In this document: positions 33,243 through 41,846 of the stretch, in pieces
How the letters are laid out: each line of letters begins with the position of its first letter
Position numbering within the stretch: position 1 is the stretch's first letter
Assembly: GCA_021647465.1 (NCBI GenBank)
Contig: JAKIUQ010000004.1
Coordinates: forward strand, 159,414 to 223,413
Direction: 5' to 3'
DNA from: Emcibacter sp.
Lineage (GTDB): Bacteria; Pseudomonadota; Alphaproteobacteria; Sphingomonadales; Emcibacteraceae
DNA length: 64,000 bases
The notes under the pieces: model-generated
Seen by the model: the letters and a program-made list of their open reading frames with translations, nothing else
What the model was told of the DNA's origin: nothing
The model's database searches: none
Made by a program: the position numbers and the translations under genes

Positions 33243-34592
33243 TTAAATCTTCTGAGAGCCATGACCAAACTCAGGGTAGGCTTCCATACCCAGCTCTGCA
33301 AGATCGCCGCCTTTGGCTTCGTCTTCTTCGCTCATACGGATACCAACCGTATATTTCAATCCGTACCATGCTATGCCGCTGGCGACAGATACAAAGGCCC
33401 CGATGGCCAATATACCGATCAGCTGATTGACAAAGGTGGCATCAGTATTGGTCAGGGGAACCGCAAGCGTGCCCCAGATACCGCAAACCAGATGAACCGG
33501 GATTGCCCCGACCACATCATCAATTTTAAACTTGTCCAGCAAAGGCACCGCAAAAACAACCAGAGCGCCGCCAACCGCACCGATCAGGATCGCCTGCCCG
33601 ATGGTGGGGGATAGGGGGTCCGCCGTAATGGACACCAATCCGGCCAAGGCCCCGTTCAGCACCATGGTCAAGTCAACCTTCTTATAAAGAAACTTGGTCA
33701 GGGCAAGGGCTGTCACAACACCGCCGGCCGCCGCCATATTGGTATTGGCAAAGATTTGCGAGACCGCCGTCGCATCAATGGCACTGCCAAGGGCAAGCTG
33801 TGATGCGCCGTTGAAACCGAACCAGCCAAGCCACAGAATGAATGTGCCCAAGGTGGCCAAGGTCAGTGACGAACCGGGGATTGGCCGCACATTACCGTTC
33901 AGGTCATATTTTCCCTTACGCGCGCCCAGAATGATAGCTCCGGTCAAAGCCGCCCAGCCACCAACGGAATGTACGATCGTTGATCCGGCGAAATCGGAAA
34001 AGCCCAGCTCACTCAACCAGCCTGCGCCCCAAGTCCATGCCCCCTGAATGGGATAGATAAATCCGGTCAGGATGATGACAAAGGCAAAAAAGGGAAAGAG
34101 CTTGATACGCTCGGCCAATGTCCCCGATACGATGGAGGCTGCTGTTGCCACAAAGACCATCTGGAAAAACCAGTCAGAGGCCGAAGAATAGCCCCCATCC
34201 ACATTGATCACTTCCGTGGCCGCTGTCTCGCTTGCGCCCCACAAGGAAAGTGAGCCAATAAACCCGCCGTCAACACCCGAATACATCAGGTTATAGCCCA
34301 CGAGGAAATACAATATTCCCGCCAAGGCATAAAGGCCAACATTCTTCACACACATGGTCGCCACATTCTTGGTCCGAACCAGTCCGGCTTCGAGCATACA
34401 GAAGCCCGCCGCCATCCACATCACGAGGAAACCCCCAATCAGGAACAGCAAGCTGTTCAGGATATAACCAACTTCGGGGTCAACCGCGGCATGAGCCGGC
34501 GCCGTAAATCCCACGACAAGCCCCACAGTAAGGACAAAACCCAACAGGGTTCCCATAAGGCTGTTTTTTAAAATTTTCTTATTCATCATCAT
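33243..34592 (-). CDS. amtB: Ammonium transporter AmtB
   Basis: A 449-residue ammonium channel with an N-terminal signal-like segment (SLMGTLLGFVLTVGLVVGFTAPAHAA), as in many proteobacterial AmtB precursors, and 11 membrane helices. Pore motifs are DFAGSTIVHSVGGWAALTGAIILGARKG and GAIPVHLVCGIWGTLAVPL. The tail IRMSEEDEAKGGDLAELGMEAYPEFGH is the PII-binding type. It follows glnK by four bases, the classic glnK-amtB operon in which GlnK blocks the channel in high nitrogen. Three consecutive ATG codons are possible starts. Confidence 0.96.
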   Translation of the reverse strand: MMMNKKILKNSLMGTLLGFVLTVGLVVGFTAPAHAAVDPEVGYILNSLLFLIGGFLVMWMAAGFCMLEAGLVRTKNVATMCVKNVGLYALAGILYFLVGYNLMYSGVDGGFIGSLSLWGASETAATEVINVDGGYSSASDWFFQMVFVATAASIVSGTLAERIKLFPFFAFVIILTGFIYPIQGAWTWGAGWLSELGFSDFAGSTIVHSVGGWAALTGAIILGARKGKYDLNGNVRPIPGSSLTLATLGTFILWLGWFGFNGASQLALGSAIDATAVSQIFANTNMAAAGGVVTALALTKFLYKKVDLTMVLNGALAGLVSITADPLSPTIGQAILIGAVGGALVVFAVPLLDKFKIDDVVGAIPVHLVCGIWGTLAVPLTNTDATFVNQLIGILAIGAFVSVASGIAWYGLKYTVGIRMSEEDEAKGGDLAELGMEAYPEFGHGSQKI

Positions 34593-34596
34593 ATTC

Positions 34597-34935
34597 CTAA
34601 AGGGCCTCTGCGCCCATTTCTCCAGTTCTTATTCTCAGGGCCTGCTCAAGATCAAATTCAAATATCTTGCCATCCCCAAAATCACCCGTATGAGCCGATT
34701 GACGCAGCGCCTCACGCACGGCCTCCACCATGTCATCGGAAATAGCCATCTCGAGGCGCAATTTCGGTACAAAGGCCACCTCATATTCCGCGCCGCGATA
34801 AATCTCCGAATGGCCTTTCTGGCGGCCATAGCCTTTGACCTCACTCACCGTAAGACCATTCACGCCGACATCATTCAATGCCTGCCGTACGTCATCAAGC
34901 TTGAAGGGCTTGATTATTGCCATAATCATTTTCAT
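34597..34935 (-). CDS. glnK: PII nitrogen regulatory protein GlnK
   Basis: GlnK is a trimeric PII signal protein; it binds ATP and 2-oxoglutarate and controls AmtB and the NtrB/GlnE enzymes. The 112-residue protein shows KMIMAIIKPFKLDDVRQAL, the T-loop YGRQKGHSEIYRGAEYEVAFVPK with the uridylylated Tyr51, and the C-terminal GDGKIFEFDLEQALRIRTGE. All binding residues look intact. It is the first gene of the glnK-amtB operon behind a sigma-54-like promoter. Confidence 0.97.
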   Translation of the reverse strand: MKMIMAIIKPFKLDDVRQALNDVGVNGLTVSEVKGYGRQKGHSEIYRGAEYEVAFVPKLRLEMAISDDMVEAVREALRQSAHTGDFGDGKIFEFDLEQALRIRTGEMGAEAL

Positions 34936-34975
34936 AGATTTTCCTCTCTTTCACCTTTAACAACACCCCCTTCCA

Positions 34976-34991
34976 TTCAAGAGCTGTGCCA
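34976..34991 (-). promoter_or_regulatory. Sigma-54-like promoter of glnK-amtB
   Basis: On the minus strand TGGCACAGCTCTTGAA has a perfect -24 element and a -12 element TTGA at the correct spacing, 40 bases before the glnK start. This is the expected promoter type for a nitrogen-regulated glnK operon. No clear NtrC site was found upstream. Confidence 0.6.
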
Positions 34992-35167
34992 GAATCAATA
35001 TTTTATTATAACCTATTGATAAATATATCTTTTTATTAACTATTGTTGATTTCCAATAATCATATACAGCTTAAAAATGATTAATATTTGATCATTAATC
35101 CTATATGGCTGTTATTTAGGCATATTTTTTCATTTGCGGCGCCCCCTTGCGGCGGGTAAAAAGAGAA

Positions 35168-36391
35168 ATGAAAAAAAATATACCTGAAGCATATGATGTG
35201 ATCATATCCGGCGGCGGTGTCGTGGGCATGACCCTCGCCGTGGGCCTGGCCCAGAATGGCCTGAACGTCGCCTTGATCGAATATAATGATATTGCCGCAA
35301 GCTTAAGCGATGAATTTGATGGCCGTTCCTATGCCATATCCTATGCGCCCTATCTCATGATGCAGGCCTTGGGCCTGTGGGATAAATTGGCCAAAGATGC
35401 CCAGCCGATCAATGAAATCCATATTACCGATGGCCATTCACCATTATTTTTACATTTTGATGAGAATGACCTTGGCGAGGGGCCGCTTGGCCAGATGGTC
35501 GAAGTAAGACATTTACGCCAAGGCCTTTTTGCAGCCGTTCAGGAACAGAAAAATATCACCCTGATCACGCCGGATCATATCATAGATGTGAAAAATTCGC
35601 CGGGAAGCTGCGCCGTGACCCTCAATAGCGGGCGAAAAATATCCTGCGCTCTGTTAATTTCTGCCGAGGGCCGAAAATCGCCATTAAGAGAAATGATGGG
35701 TATTAACATCAAAATCTGGGATTACAAGCAGATCGGTATCGTCACCACCGTTGAACATGAAATTGACCATGGCGGCACGGCCTATGAACGATTTTACCCC
35801 AGCGGCCCTTTTGCCATCCTGCCCCTGAAAAACAACCGCGCGTCCATAGTCTGGTGCGAGCCGCCCGAACGGGCCAAAACCATCATGGGCCTGTCCGATG
35901 CGGCTTTTGATGCGGAATTACGCAAAAAATTCGGGGATTTTCTGGGCGAGGTAAAACATCTGGGGCAGCGCTGGGCCTATCCGCTTACCGCCCAGTTGGC
36001 CGATGATTATACGGCAGCGCGCTTTTGTCTGATCGGCGATGCGGCACACGGCATACACCCCATCGCGGGCCAGGGCTTTAATCTGGGTCTGCGCGATATT
36101 GCCGTCCTGATCGAAACTCTGGTGGATGCCAAACGTCTGGGCGGCGACTTAGGCTCAGAATTCACTCTCGAGCGTTATGTGCGCTGGCGGCGGACAGATA
36201 ATAATATTCTGGCCCTTGGCATGGATGGCCTGACGCGATTTTTCTCCAATGACATCACGCCCATCCGTCTCGCCCGCCAAATAGGCCTTGGCATTGTTGG
36301 GGAAATACCGCCCTTAAAAAGACTCTTCATGCGCCATGCGCGCGGCACTGTCGGAAAATTACCCAAATTATTAAAGGGTGATAAACCTTAA
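35168..36391 (+). CDS. ubiH: UbiH/UbiF/VisC-family FAD monooxygenase
   Basis: A flavoprotein hydroxylase (about 407 aa), most likely acting on the ubiquinone ring. It has the FAD motif DVIISGGGVVGMTLAVGLAQNGLNVALIE, the DG-like middle motif around ISAEGRKSPLREMMG, and the second FAD motif RFCLIGDAAHGIHPIAGQGFNLGLRD of the UbiH group. ATG 35168 is preferred to a TTG at 35147. Which ring position it hydroxylates cannot be told from sequence. It converges with the Trm112 gene. Confidence 0.88.
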   Translation: MKKNIPEAYDVIISGGGVVGMTLAVGLAQNGLNVALIEYNDIAASLSDEFDGRSYAISYAPYLMMQALGLWDKLAKDAQPINEIHITDGHSPLFLHFDENDLGEGPLGQMVEVRHLRQGLFAAVQEQKNITLITPDHIIDVKNSPGSCAVTLNSGRKISCALLISAEGRKSPLREMMGINIKIWDYKQIGIVTTVEHEIDHGGTAYERFYPSGPFAILPLKNNRASIVWCEPPERAKTIMGLSDAAFDAELRKKFGDFLGEVKHLGQRWAYPLTAQLADDYTAARFCLIGDAAHGIHPIAGQGFNLGLRDIAVLIETLVDAKRLGGDLGSEFTLERYVRWRRTDNNILALGMDGLTRFFSNDITPIRLARQIGLGIVGEIPPLKRLFMRHARGTVGKLPKLLKGDKP

Positions 36392-36403
36392 CTCTTTTCT
36401 ATC

Positions 36404-36625
36404 TCACTGGTCAATCTTACGCGCTTCTTCGACCAGCATGATCGGGATGCCGTCGCGGATCGGGAAAGCCAGCCCGGCCTTGTCGCTGATTAATTCACCG
36501 GCGGCCTCGTCATAACGCAGCGGCGTTTTGGTCAGGGGGCAGGCCAGAATTTCCAGTAGCTTAGGATCAACTTTGCCATAATTTATTTTTTCGCTCTCTT
36601 GCGACTTTTCGCTATCTTGAGACAT
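36404..36625 (-). CDS. Trm112 family zinc-ribbon-like protein
   Basis: A 73-residue protein of the Trm112/UPF0434 (YcaR) family. The core DPKLLEILACPLTKTPLRYDEAAG ... AFPIRDGIPIMLVEEAR is clear. Only one cysteine remains in the usual zinc site. In eukaryotes and some bacteria Trm112 activates methyltransferases; the bacterial role is mostly undefined. The first 15 residues are polar and repetitive (SEKSQESEK). It is grouped with the LON-domain gene, 21 bases apart. Confidence 0.9.
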   Translation of the reverse strand: MSQDSEKSQESEKINYGKVDPKLLEILACPLTKTPLRYDEAAGELISDKAGLAFPIRDGIPIMLVEEARKIDQ

Positions 36626-36646
36626 GGGATCATCCTTAATTAAATT

Positions 36647-37333
36647 TTATTGTATAAATTTATCCGATAATATTGCCTGCCCGCCCGACAGGTCAAAAGC
36701 CATGATTTGAAGCATCAGGCTTGCACGCTCTTTAATATTTGCCGCATTGAGCAAGGCCTGTTTCTCCCCCATACCAAAGGGACATATCATGGCAAGCGCA
36801 TTGATCAATTCCTCGTCGCAGGCCTTCTCCAAGGCCTCCCATTCAGGCACCACATTATAGAGTTTCAGGTATTTTTCCACGGTCAAAACCAGTTTTTGCC
36901 GGGGGATATCGTCCGACCGAAGCTGCGCCGCGCAATCCTCGATAAATCTATCATAGAGAACCCGCACTTGCCGGAATGTCTGGGCGCGGGGCAGCTCCTC
37001 AACAATGTCAAAACGGCTCAGCCCGGTGAGCAATATCATCACCCCGCCGGTTTTATTTTCCTTAAGCTCGGAAATCATCCCAACGCAGCCTGTGGTAAAA
37101 AGCGGCCTGTTGCGCGGCGCGGTGCCATGCTGGTCATTGCCGCCCTGACTTTCAAGCGGCGATATATTCGGCTGAACCATGCCGATAAGGCCATTTTTCT
37201 CGCGCGCGTGAAAGACCATATCAAGATAACGGCTTTCAAAAATATTCAGCGGCAAATGGCCTTTGGGCAACAACAAGGCCCCGGTCAATGGAAAAACCGG
37301 CAAGACATCTGGTAAACGCTCTAATCCAAACAA
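36647..37333 (-). CDS. LON substrate-binding-domain protein
   Basis: A 228-residue protein consisting only of the N-terminal domain of Lon protease (VFPLTGALLLPKGHLPLNIFESRYLDMV, GCVGMISELKENKTGGVMILLTGLSRFDI). There is no ATPase or peptidase domain. The start is TTG at 37331-37333, supported by AGGA eight bases upstream. In alphaproteobacteria this gene lies between Trm112 and a thioredoxin/TPR protein, as here; it is presumed to act in protein quality control, but no function is proven. Confidence 0.9.
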   Translation of the reverse strand: MFGLERLPDVLPVFPLTGALLLPKGHLPLNIFESRYLDMVFHAREKNGLIGMVQPNISPLESQGGNDQHGTAPRNRPLFTTGCVGMISELKENKTGGVMILLTGLSRFDIVEELPRAQTFRQVRVLYDRFIEDCAAQLRSDDIPRQKLVLTVEKYLKLYNVVPEWEALEKACDEELINALAMICPFGMGEKQALLNAANIKERASLMLQIMAFDLSGGQAILSDKFIQ

Positions 37334-37395
37334 AGCTTATCGTCCTTACTTAGGGTTCTCTCTTTGATCTCACATTTCTAATCTTGGGTCGGCAA

Positions 37396-38322
37396 TCAGG
37401 AAAAGAGCAGGCTTGATAATTTCTTACGGATTTTTACCGTAAGAGGCTCCATCGGCCCGATGATTTCAAAGAATTTAACCAATTGCTTGCGGGCGCCGTC
37501 CTCATTCCAGGATCGATCGCGCGCGACAATATTCAGCAGTTGATCCGCCGCGACCTCCTGTTCGCCCTTCGCCCATAAAATCAAGGCCAGATCAAACCGG
37601 GCCTGATGATCATTCTCATCGTCTATAATAGCGCGTTCCAGGGCCTCCGCATCACCCAGATCCGTTAACTGGTTGGCCATATCAAGCATCGCCCGCGCCG
37701 CCGAAATGGCCGCATCATTCTCATGTTGTTTTGGAACCGTTTTCAGGATGGTTTCGGCATTTTCCAAATCTTCCATCTTAATCAACGACTGGGCAAGCCC
37801 CGCGATGGCCAAGGCATTGTCGGGCTCTGCCTGCAGTATCTCGGAATACAGGCCGCCCGCTGCGGGATAATCTCCTGCGTCAAACAATAGACCCGCCTGT
37901 TCAATCATTTGTTCAATGGGAGACGGCTGCATTTCAGGCGCGAAACGGGCGATAAATTGCTTAATCTCGGCTTCTGACTTAACGCCGGTAAAAGCATCCA
38001 CGGGCCGTTGTTCGGAAAAAACCACAACTGTTGGCACCGTTTGAATTTTCATTTGGGTGGCAAGCTGCTTATTCTGTTCGAAATCAATACGCACCATGTG
38101 AACCGCGCCGCCGGCCTGATTAACCACTTTTTCCAAAATTGGCGTCAGCTGCTTACAATTCTCGGACCATGCCGCATAAAAACTGACCAATACCGGCACC
38201 GACATTGATTTTTCAATCACATCAGCCATAAAGCTCGCCATGTCGGCATCTTTAATCAATGGCCCAGTATTCTGCGCCTCAGGCCCTGCTGTTACATTAG
38301 AGGGGCCGCCAAGTTCCTGCAT
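37396..38322 (-). CDS. cnoX: Thioredoxin-like co-chaperone CnoX (YbbN)
   Basis: A 308-residue protein with an N-terminal thioredoxin fold and C-terminal TPR repeats. The redox motif reads W-S-E-N-C (S53 and C56), the same SxxC type as E. coli CnoX, so it is not an oxidoreductase but may hold oxidised proteins and pass them to GroEL or DnaK. TPR units are visible around GLLFDAGDYPAAGGLYSEIL and FDLALILWAKGEQEVAADQLL. It is the upstream gene of the LON-domain/Trm112 group. Confidence 0.9.
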   Translation of the reverse strand: MQELGGPSNVTAGPEAQNTGPLIKDADMASFMADVIEKSMSVPVLVSFYAAWSENCKQLTPILEKVVNQAGGAVHMVRIDFEQNKQLATQMKIQTVPTVVVFSEQRPVDAFTGVKSEAEIKQFIARFAPEMQPSPIEQMIEQAGLLFDAGDYPAAGGLYSEILQAEPDNALAIAGLAQSLIKMEDLENAETILKTVPKQHENDAAISAARAMLDMANQLTDLGDAEALERAIIDDENDHQARFDLALILWAKGEQEVAADQLLNIVARDRSWNEDGARKQLVKFFEIIGPMEPLTVKIRKKLSSLLFS

Positions 38323-38410
38323 AAATTTTCCTTATTCTAAAAATGAGATTTCATTATAACCTTAAATTACATATTATCAAAGAGAAGGACACCGTAATTT
38401 GGCATAATAT

Positions 38411-38441
38411 AACATAGGGGGGCGACCAAATGTTACCCCCT
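38411..38441. repeat. Interlocked inverted repeats
   Basis: AACAT (38411-38415) pairs with ATGTT (38430-38434), and AGGGGG (38416-38421) pairs with CCCCCT (38436-38441). The order is a-b-a'-b', which in RNA would compete or form a pseudoknot rather than one hairpin. The site is about 100 bases upstream of cnoX. Confidence 0.45.
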
Positions 38442-38605
38442 CGATTCCCGAGCCTTGAAAATATTTAAACAGATCCTGCTTGCTCGCCGGTAAAAATAAA
38501 CTCATCCTGTATTTTCTTGATCTCTTGTATAAATGGCAGCTTTCAGCATATTTTTAAAGAAAAATAGCCCCATAACAAGCAAAAGATATTTTTTTCATAT
38601 TACGC

Positions 38606-38633
38606 TTGATTTTGATAATGTAATAGCTATTAT
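38606..38633 (+). promoter_or_regulatory. Predicted promoter of tRNA-Gly
   Basis: TTGATT (38606-38611) is followed after 16 bases by TATTAT (38628-38633). Transcription would start near 38640, about 35 bases before the tRNA. Confidence 0.5.
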
Positions 38634-38674
38634 CCGCCGCACAGTCCCTGTTGTGACTGTATGTTTTTTGGAGT

Positions 38675-38749
38675 GCGGGCGTAGCTCAGGGGTAGAGCGA
38701 AACCTTGCCAAGGTTTAGGTCGTCAGTTCGAATCTGATCGCCCGCTCCA
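38675..38749 (+). tRNA. tRNA-Gly (anticodon GCC)
   Basis: A complete 75-nt cloverleaf can be drawn: acceptor GCGGGCG/CGCCCGC, D arm GCTC-AGGGGTA-GAGC, anticodon stem AAACC/GGTTT with loop TTGCCAA (anticodon GCC at 38707-38709), T arm with loop TTCGAAT, discriminator T and an encoded CCA (38747-38749). It is convergent with cysNC. Confidence 0.97.
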
Positions 38750-38759
38750 TAAAATTCTT

Positions 38760-40679
38760 TTAGACTTCCTGATATTTTTCCTCGATTTTGGCGATGACCG
38801 CATCGGCGGCTTCGGCGGCGGTCATTTCTGCGGTATGCAGGTGAATATCGGCCCGCTCAGGCGGCTCATACGGGCTGTCATAGCCGGTGAAATTCTTGAT
38901 CTCGCCGCTTCTGGCCTTTTTATACAGGCCCTTGGGATCGCGCTTCTCACAAATTTCAAGGGGAGTATCAACAAAAACCTCGATAAATTCATGGGGCTCC
39001 ATCATATCCCGCACCATGCGGCGTTCTGCGCGGAACGGTGATATAAAAGCGGTCAGGACAATCAATCCGGCATCAATCATAAGCTTGGATACCTCCCCCA
39101 CGCGCCGGATATTTTCTACCCGATCCGCATCCACAAATCCCAAATCCCGATTTAAGCCATGACGCACATTATCGCCGTCCAGAAGGTAGGTATGTTTACC
39201 GAGGGCATGCAGTTTCTTTTCCACCAGATTGGCGATGGTTGATTTTCCAGACGCGCTCAGGCCGGTAAACCACAGCACAACCGGTTTTTGGCGTTTCTGC
39301 TCTGCGCGGGCTGTTTTGTCCACATCCACGGCCTGCCAATGAACATTGGTGGCGCGGCGCAGGCCAAAATCAATCATCCCCGCCCCGACCGTCGCGTTGC
39401 TGATTTTATCAATGACAATGAAGGCCCCCATGGCGGGATTATCCCGATAAGCCTCAAAGGCAATGGCCTCATCAAGGCTGATATTACAGAGGCCAACCTC
39501 GTTCAATGCCAAAGTTTTTCCGGCCTCATGTTCCAGACTATTGACATTCACTTTATGTTTTAAAGCTGAAATTTCACCGGCAACGGTTTTATTTGTGGTT
39601 TTAATCAGGTAGGGCCGCCCCGGCAACATCGGCTGTTCCCCCATCCAGATAATATGGGCCTGAAATTGGTCTGTGGTTTCCGGACGCTGATTAATTTCGG
39701 CGATCACATCCCCGCGCGAGACATCAATTTCATCTTCCAGTGTCAAGGTCACGGCCTGATCCGCCGATGCCTGATCCAGATTACCGTCATAGGTGACGAT
39801 GGATTTCACGTTGCTGACTTTACCGCTCGGCAGAACTATGACCGTATCGCCCGGCTTGACGGTGCCTGACGAAATCGTGCCGGAGAATCCCCGAAAATCC
39901 AGATTGGGCCGATTAACCCATTGAACCGGCATCCGAAACGGCTTTTCGGCTTTTTTTCTGGCAACATCGATATTTTCTAATACGGACATAAATGCGGGGC
40001 CATCATGCCAGGGCATCTTGTCACTAGGCGTCATGATATTATCGCCCTTAAGCGCAGACATCGGCACGAAAGTAATGGTTAAGAAATCCAGATTCTCGGC
40101 GAATTCACGGTATTCTGCCTCTATATTCTGAAAGACTTCTTGGGAATAATCCATCAGATCCATTTTATTAACGGCCACCACCGCATGACGGATGCCCAGC
40201 AGATTGACAATAAAGCTATGGCGACGGGTCTGGGTTAAAATACCCTTGCGCGCATCGATAAGAATAACGGCGGCATCTGCGGAGGAAGCCCCCGTCGCCA
40301 TATTACGGGTATATTGTTCATGACCCGGCGTATCCGCCACAATGAATTTACGTTTGTCTGTGGCAAAAAACCGGTAGGCCACATCAATGGTGATGCCCTG
40401 TTCCCGCTCTGCCGCAAGGCCGTCCACAAGCAGGGCAAAATCAATATCGCCGCCTTGGGTGCCGACTTTCTTGCTGTCATTCTCAAGGCTGGCCATTTGA
40501 TCTTCAAAAATCAATTTTGAATCATATAACAAGCGGCCAATCAGGGTTGACTTACCATCATCCACACTGCCGCAAGTGATGAACCGCAGAAAGTTTTTAT
40601 GTTCCTGATCATGGAGGTAGCCTTCGATGTCATTGGTGATTTGTTCGGATTGTTGCACTTCATAGGATTTTGTTGTCAT
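38760..40679 (-). CDS. cysN: Sulfate adenylyltransferase large subunit/APS kinase fusion (CysNC)
   Basis: This bifunctional protein (639 aa) activates sulfate. The N-terminal two thirds are the GTPase subunit CysN (FITCGSVDDGKSTLIGRLLYD, DTPGHEQYTRNM, NKMDLMD), which drives APS formation with CysD. The C-terminal 180 residues are APS kinase CysC (WFTGLSASGKSTIANLVEKKL, LLDGDNVRHGLNRDLGF), which makes PAPS. The fusion is common in alphaproteobacteria. Its start codon shares one base with the cysD stop (TGATG). Confidence 0.97.
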   Translation of the reverse strand: MTTKSYEVQQSEQITNDIEGYLHDQEHKNFLRFITCGSVDDGKSTLIGRLLYDSKLIFEDQMASLENDSKKVGTQGGDIDFALLVDGLAAEREQGITIDVAYRFFATDKRKFIVADTPGHEQYTRNMATGASSADAAVILIDARKGILTQTRRHSFIVNLLGIRHAVVAVNKMDLMDYSQEVFQNIEAEYREFAENLDFLTITFVPMSALKGDNIMTPSDKMPWHDGPAFMSVLENIDVARKKAEKPFRMPVQWVNRPNLDFRGFSGTISSGTVKPGDTVIVLPSGKVSNVKSIVTYDGNLDQASADQAVTLTLEDEIDVSRGDVIAEINQRPETTDQFQAHIIWMGEQPMLPGRPYLIKTTNKTVAGEISALKHKVNVNSLEHEAGKTLALNEVGLCNISLDEAIAFEAYRDNPAMGAFIVIDKISNATVGAGMIDFGLRRATNVHWQAVDVDKTARAEQKRQKPVVLWFTGLSASGKSTIANLVEKKLHALGKHTYLLDGDNVRHGLNRDLGFVDADRVENIRRVGEVSKLMIDAGLIVLTAFISPFRAERRMVRDMMEPHEFIEVFVDTPLEICEKRDPKGLYKKARSGEIKNFTGYDSPYEPPERADIHLHTAEMTAAEAADAVIAKIEEKYQEV

Positions 40680-41590
40680 CAGAAATAGCCCTCCTGTTTT
40701 TTCTGCTCCATGGAGGCATTACTGTCCTTGTCTATGGCGCGGCCTTGGCGTTCAGAGGTTTTGGTCAGCAGCATTTCCTGAATGATCTCAATCACGGTGG
40801 TCGCCGTGGATTCAACAGCGCCCGTTAACGGATAACAGCCAAGGGTTCTGAATCTGACCATTTTCATTTCCGGCTCTTCGCCGGGCTTCATGGGCATACG
40901 GTCATCATCGACCATCACCAGCATACCGTCACGTTCCACCACAGGACGCTTTTTGGCCAGATATAACGGCACAATAGGGATATTTTCCTGATGAATATAT
41001 TGCCAGATATCCAGCTCGGTCCAATTGGACAGGGGGAAAACCCGCATGCTTTCGCCTTTTTGAATGCGGTTGTTATAAATATTCCACAGCTCTGGCCGCT
41101 GACTTTTGGGATCCCAGCGATGCTGGGCCGAACGGAAGGAAAAAATCCGTTCTTTGGCACGGGATTTTTCCTCATCCCTTCGCGCGCCGCCAAAGGCCGC
41201 ATCAAAACCATATTTATCCAGCGCCTGTTTTAATCCTTGGGTTTTCATGACATCGGTATGCACGGCCGATCCATGACTGAAGGGCCCCATGCCCATAGCC
41301 ACCCCCTCTTGATTGATGTGGGTGATCAAGTCCAGCTGATGCTCCGCCGCAAATTTTTCGCGAAATTCAATCATTTCCCGAAATTTCCATGTGGTATCCA
41401 CATGCAGAATCGGAAAGGGTAATTTGGAAGGATAAAAAGCCTTTAAAGCCAAATGCATCATCACACCGCTATCCTTGCCAATGGAATAAAGCATCACCGG
41501 ATTTTCACAGGTTGCCGCAACCTCCCGCATGATGTGGATGGATTCCGCTTCAAGGCGTTGAAGATGGGCCAATTGAGTATGGCTGGTCAT
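40679..41590 (-). CDS. cysD: Sulfate adenylyltransferase subunit CysD
   Basis: CysD is the catalytic ATP-sulfurylase subunit that forms APS from sulfate and ATP, working with CysN. The 303-residue protein has the PP-loop MLYSIGKDSGVMMHLALKAF, then PFPILHVDTTWKFREMIEFR, FDAAFGGARRDEEKSRAKERIFSFR and PLSNWTELDIWQYI. Length is standard. It is the first gene of the cysD-cysNC operon; a 22-base palindrome covers its likely promoter. Confidence 0.97.
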   Translation of the reverse strand: MTSHTQLAHLQRLEAESIHIMREVAATCENPVMLYSIGKDSGVMMHLALKAFYPSKLPFPILHVDTTWKFREMIEFREKFAAEHQLDLITHINQEGVAMGMGPFSHGSAVHTDVMKTQGLKQALDKYGFDAAFGGARRDEEKSRAKERIFSFRSAQHRWDPKSQRPELWNIYNNRIQKGESMRVFPLSNWTELDIWQYIHQENIPIVPLYLAKKRPVVERDGMLVMVDDDRMPMKPGEEPEMKMVRFRTLGCYPLTGAVESTATTVIEIIQEMLLTKTSERQGRAIDKDSNASMEQKKQEGYF

Positions 41591-41642
41591 GATGTCAGGC
41601 GTCCTTCACAATTATTGGCGCAATTATCGGGCCGTTGGTGCT

Positions 41643-41664
41643 TGTAGAATATATTATATCTACA
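41643..41664. promoter_or_regulatory. Palindrome over the predicted cysD promoter
   Basis: TGTAGA-ATATATTATA-TCTACA is a 22-base inverted repeat with six-base arms and a near-symmetric centre. Read on the minus strand its middle contains TATAAT, a perfect -10 box, 63-68 bases before the cysD start. A repressor bound here would block transcription. Its half-site TGTAGAAT recurs in the palindrome at 56301-56320. Confidence 0.5.
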
Positions 41665-41846
41665 GACAAATCTGGAGAAATCAAGCTTTAACATGAAAAA
41701 TAAGTTATTTATTTTATTTAACAATTTTTATATGTATTAATATCGCCGCGCGCTGTTTATCTTTTCTGATTTTACTTTAATTATTATCCTTTGATCCCTA
41801 TAGTTATCCTGAAAATTATAATCTCTGCACATCACAAGGAATTACC

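Larger units (their letters stand above)
38323..38674. other. Intergenic region between cnoX and tRNA-Gly
   Basis: No protein gene is supported in these 352 bases. They hold a predicted tRNA promoter near 38606-38633 and, at 38411-38441, an odd pair of interlocked inverted repeats. The rest is AT-rich and carries the cnoX promoter on the minus strand. Confidence 0.55.

Noticed and set aside
36707..37315. 202-codon open frame antisense to the LON-domain gene
   Set aside because: The minus-strand protein is a clear family member; the plus-strand frame lacks any recognisable motif.
38411..38460. Possible tRNA remnant upstream of tRNA-Gly
   Set aside because: The G-rich and C-rich segments with TCGATTCCCGA looked tRNA-like, but no cloverleaf can be drawn.
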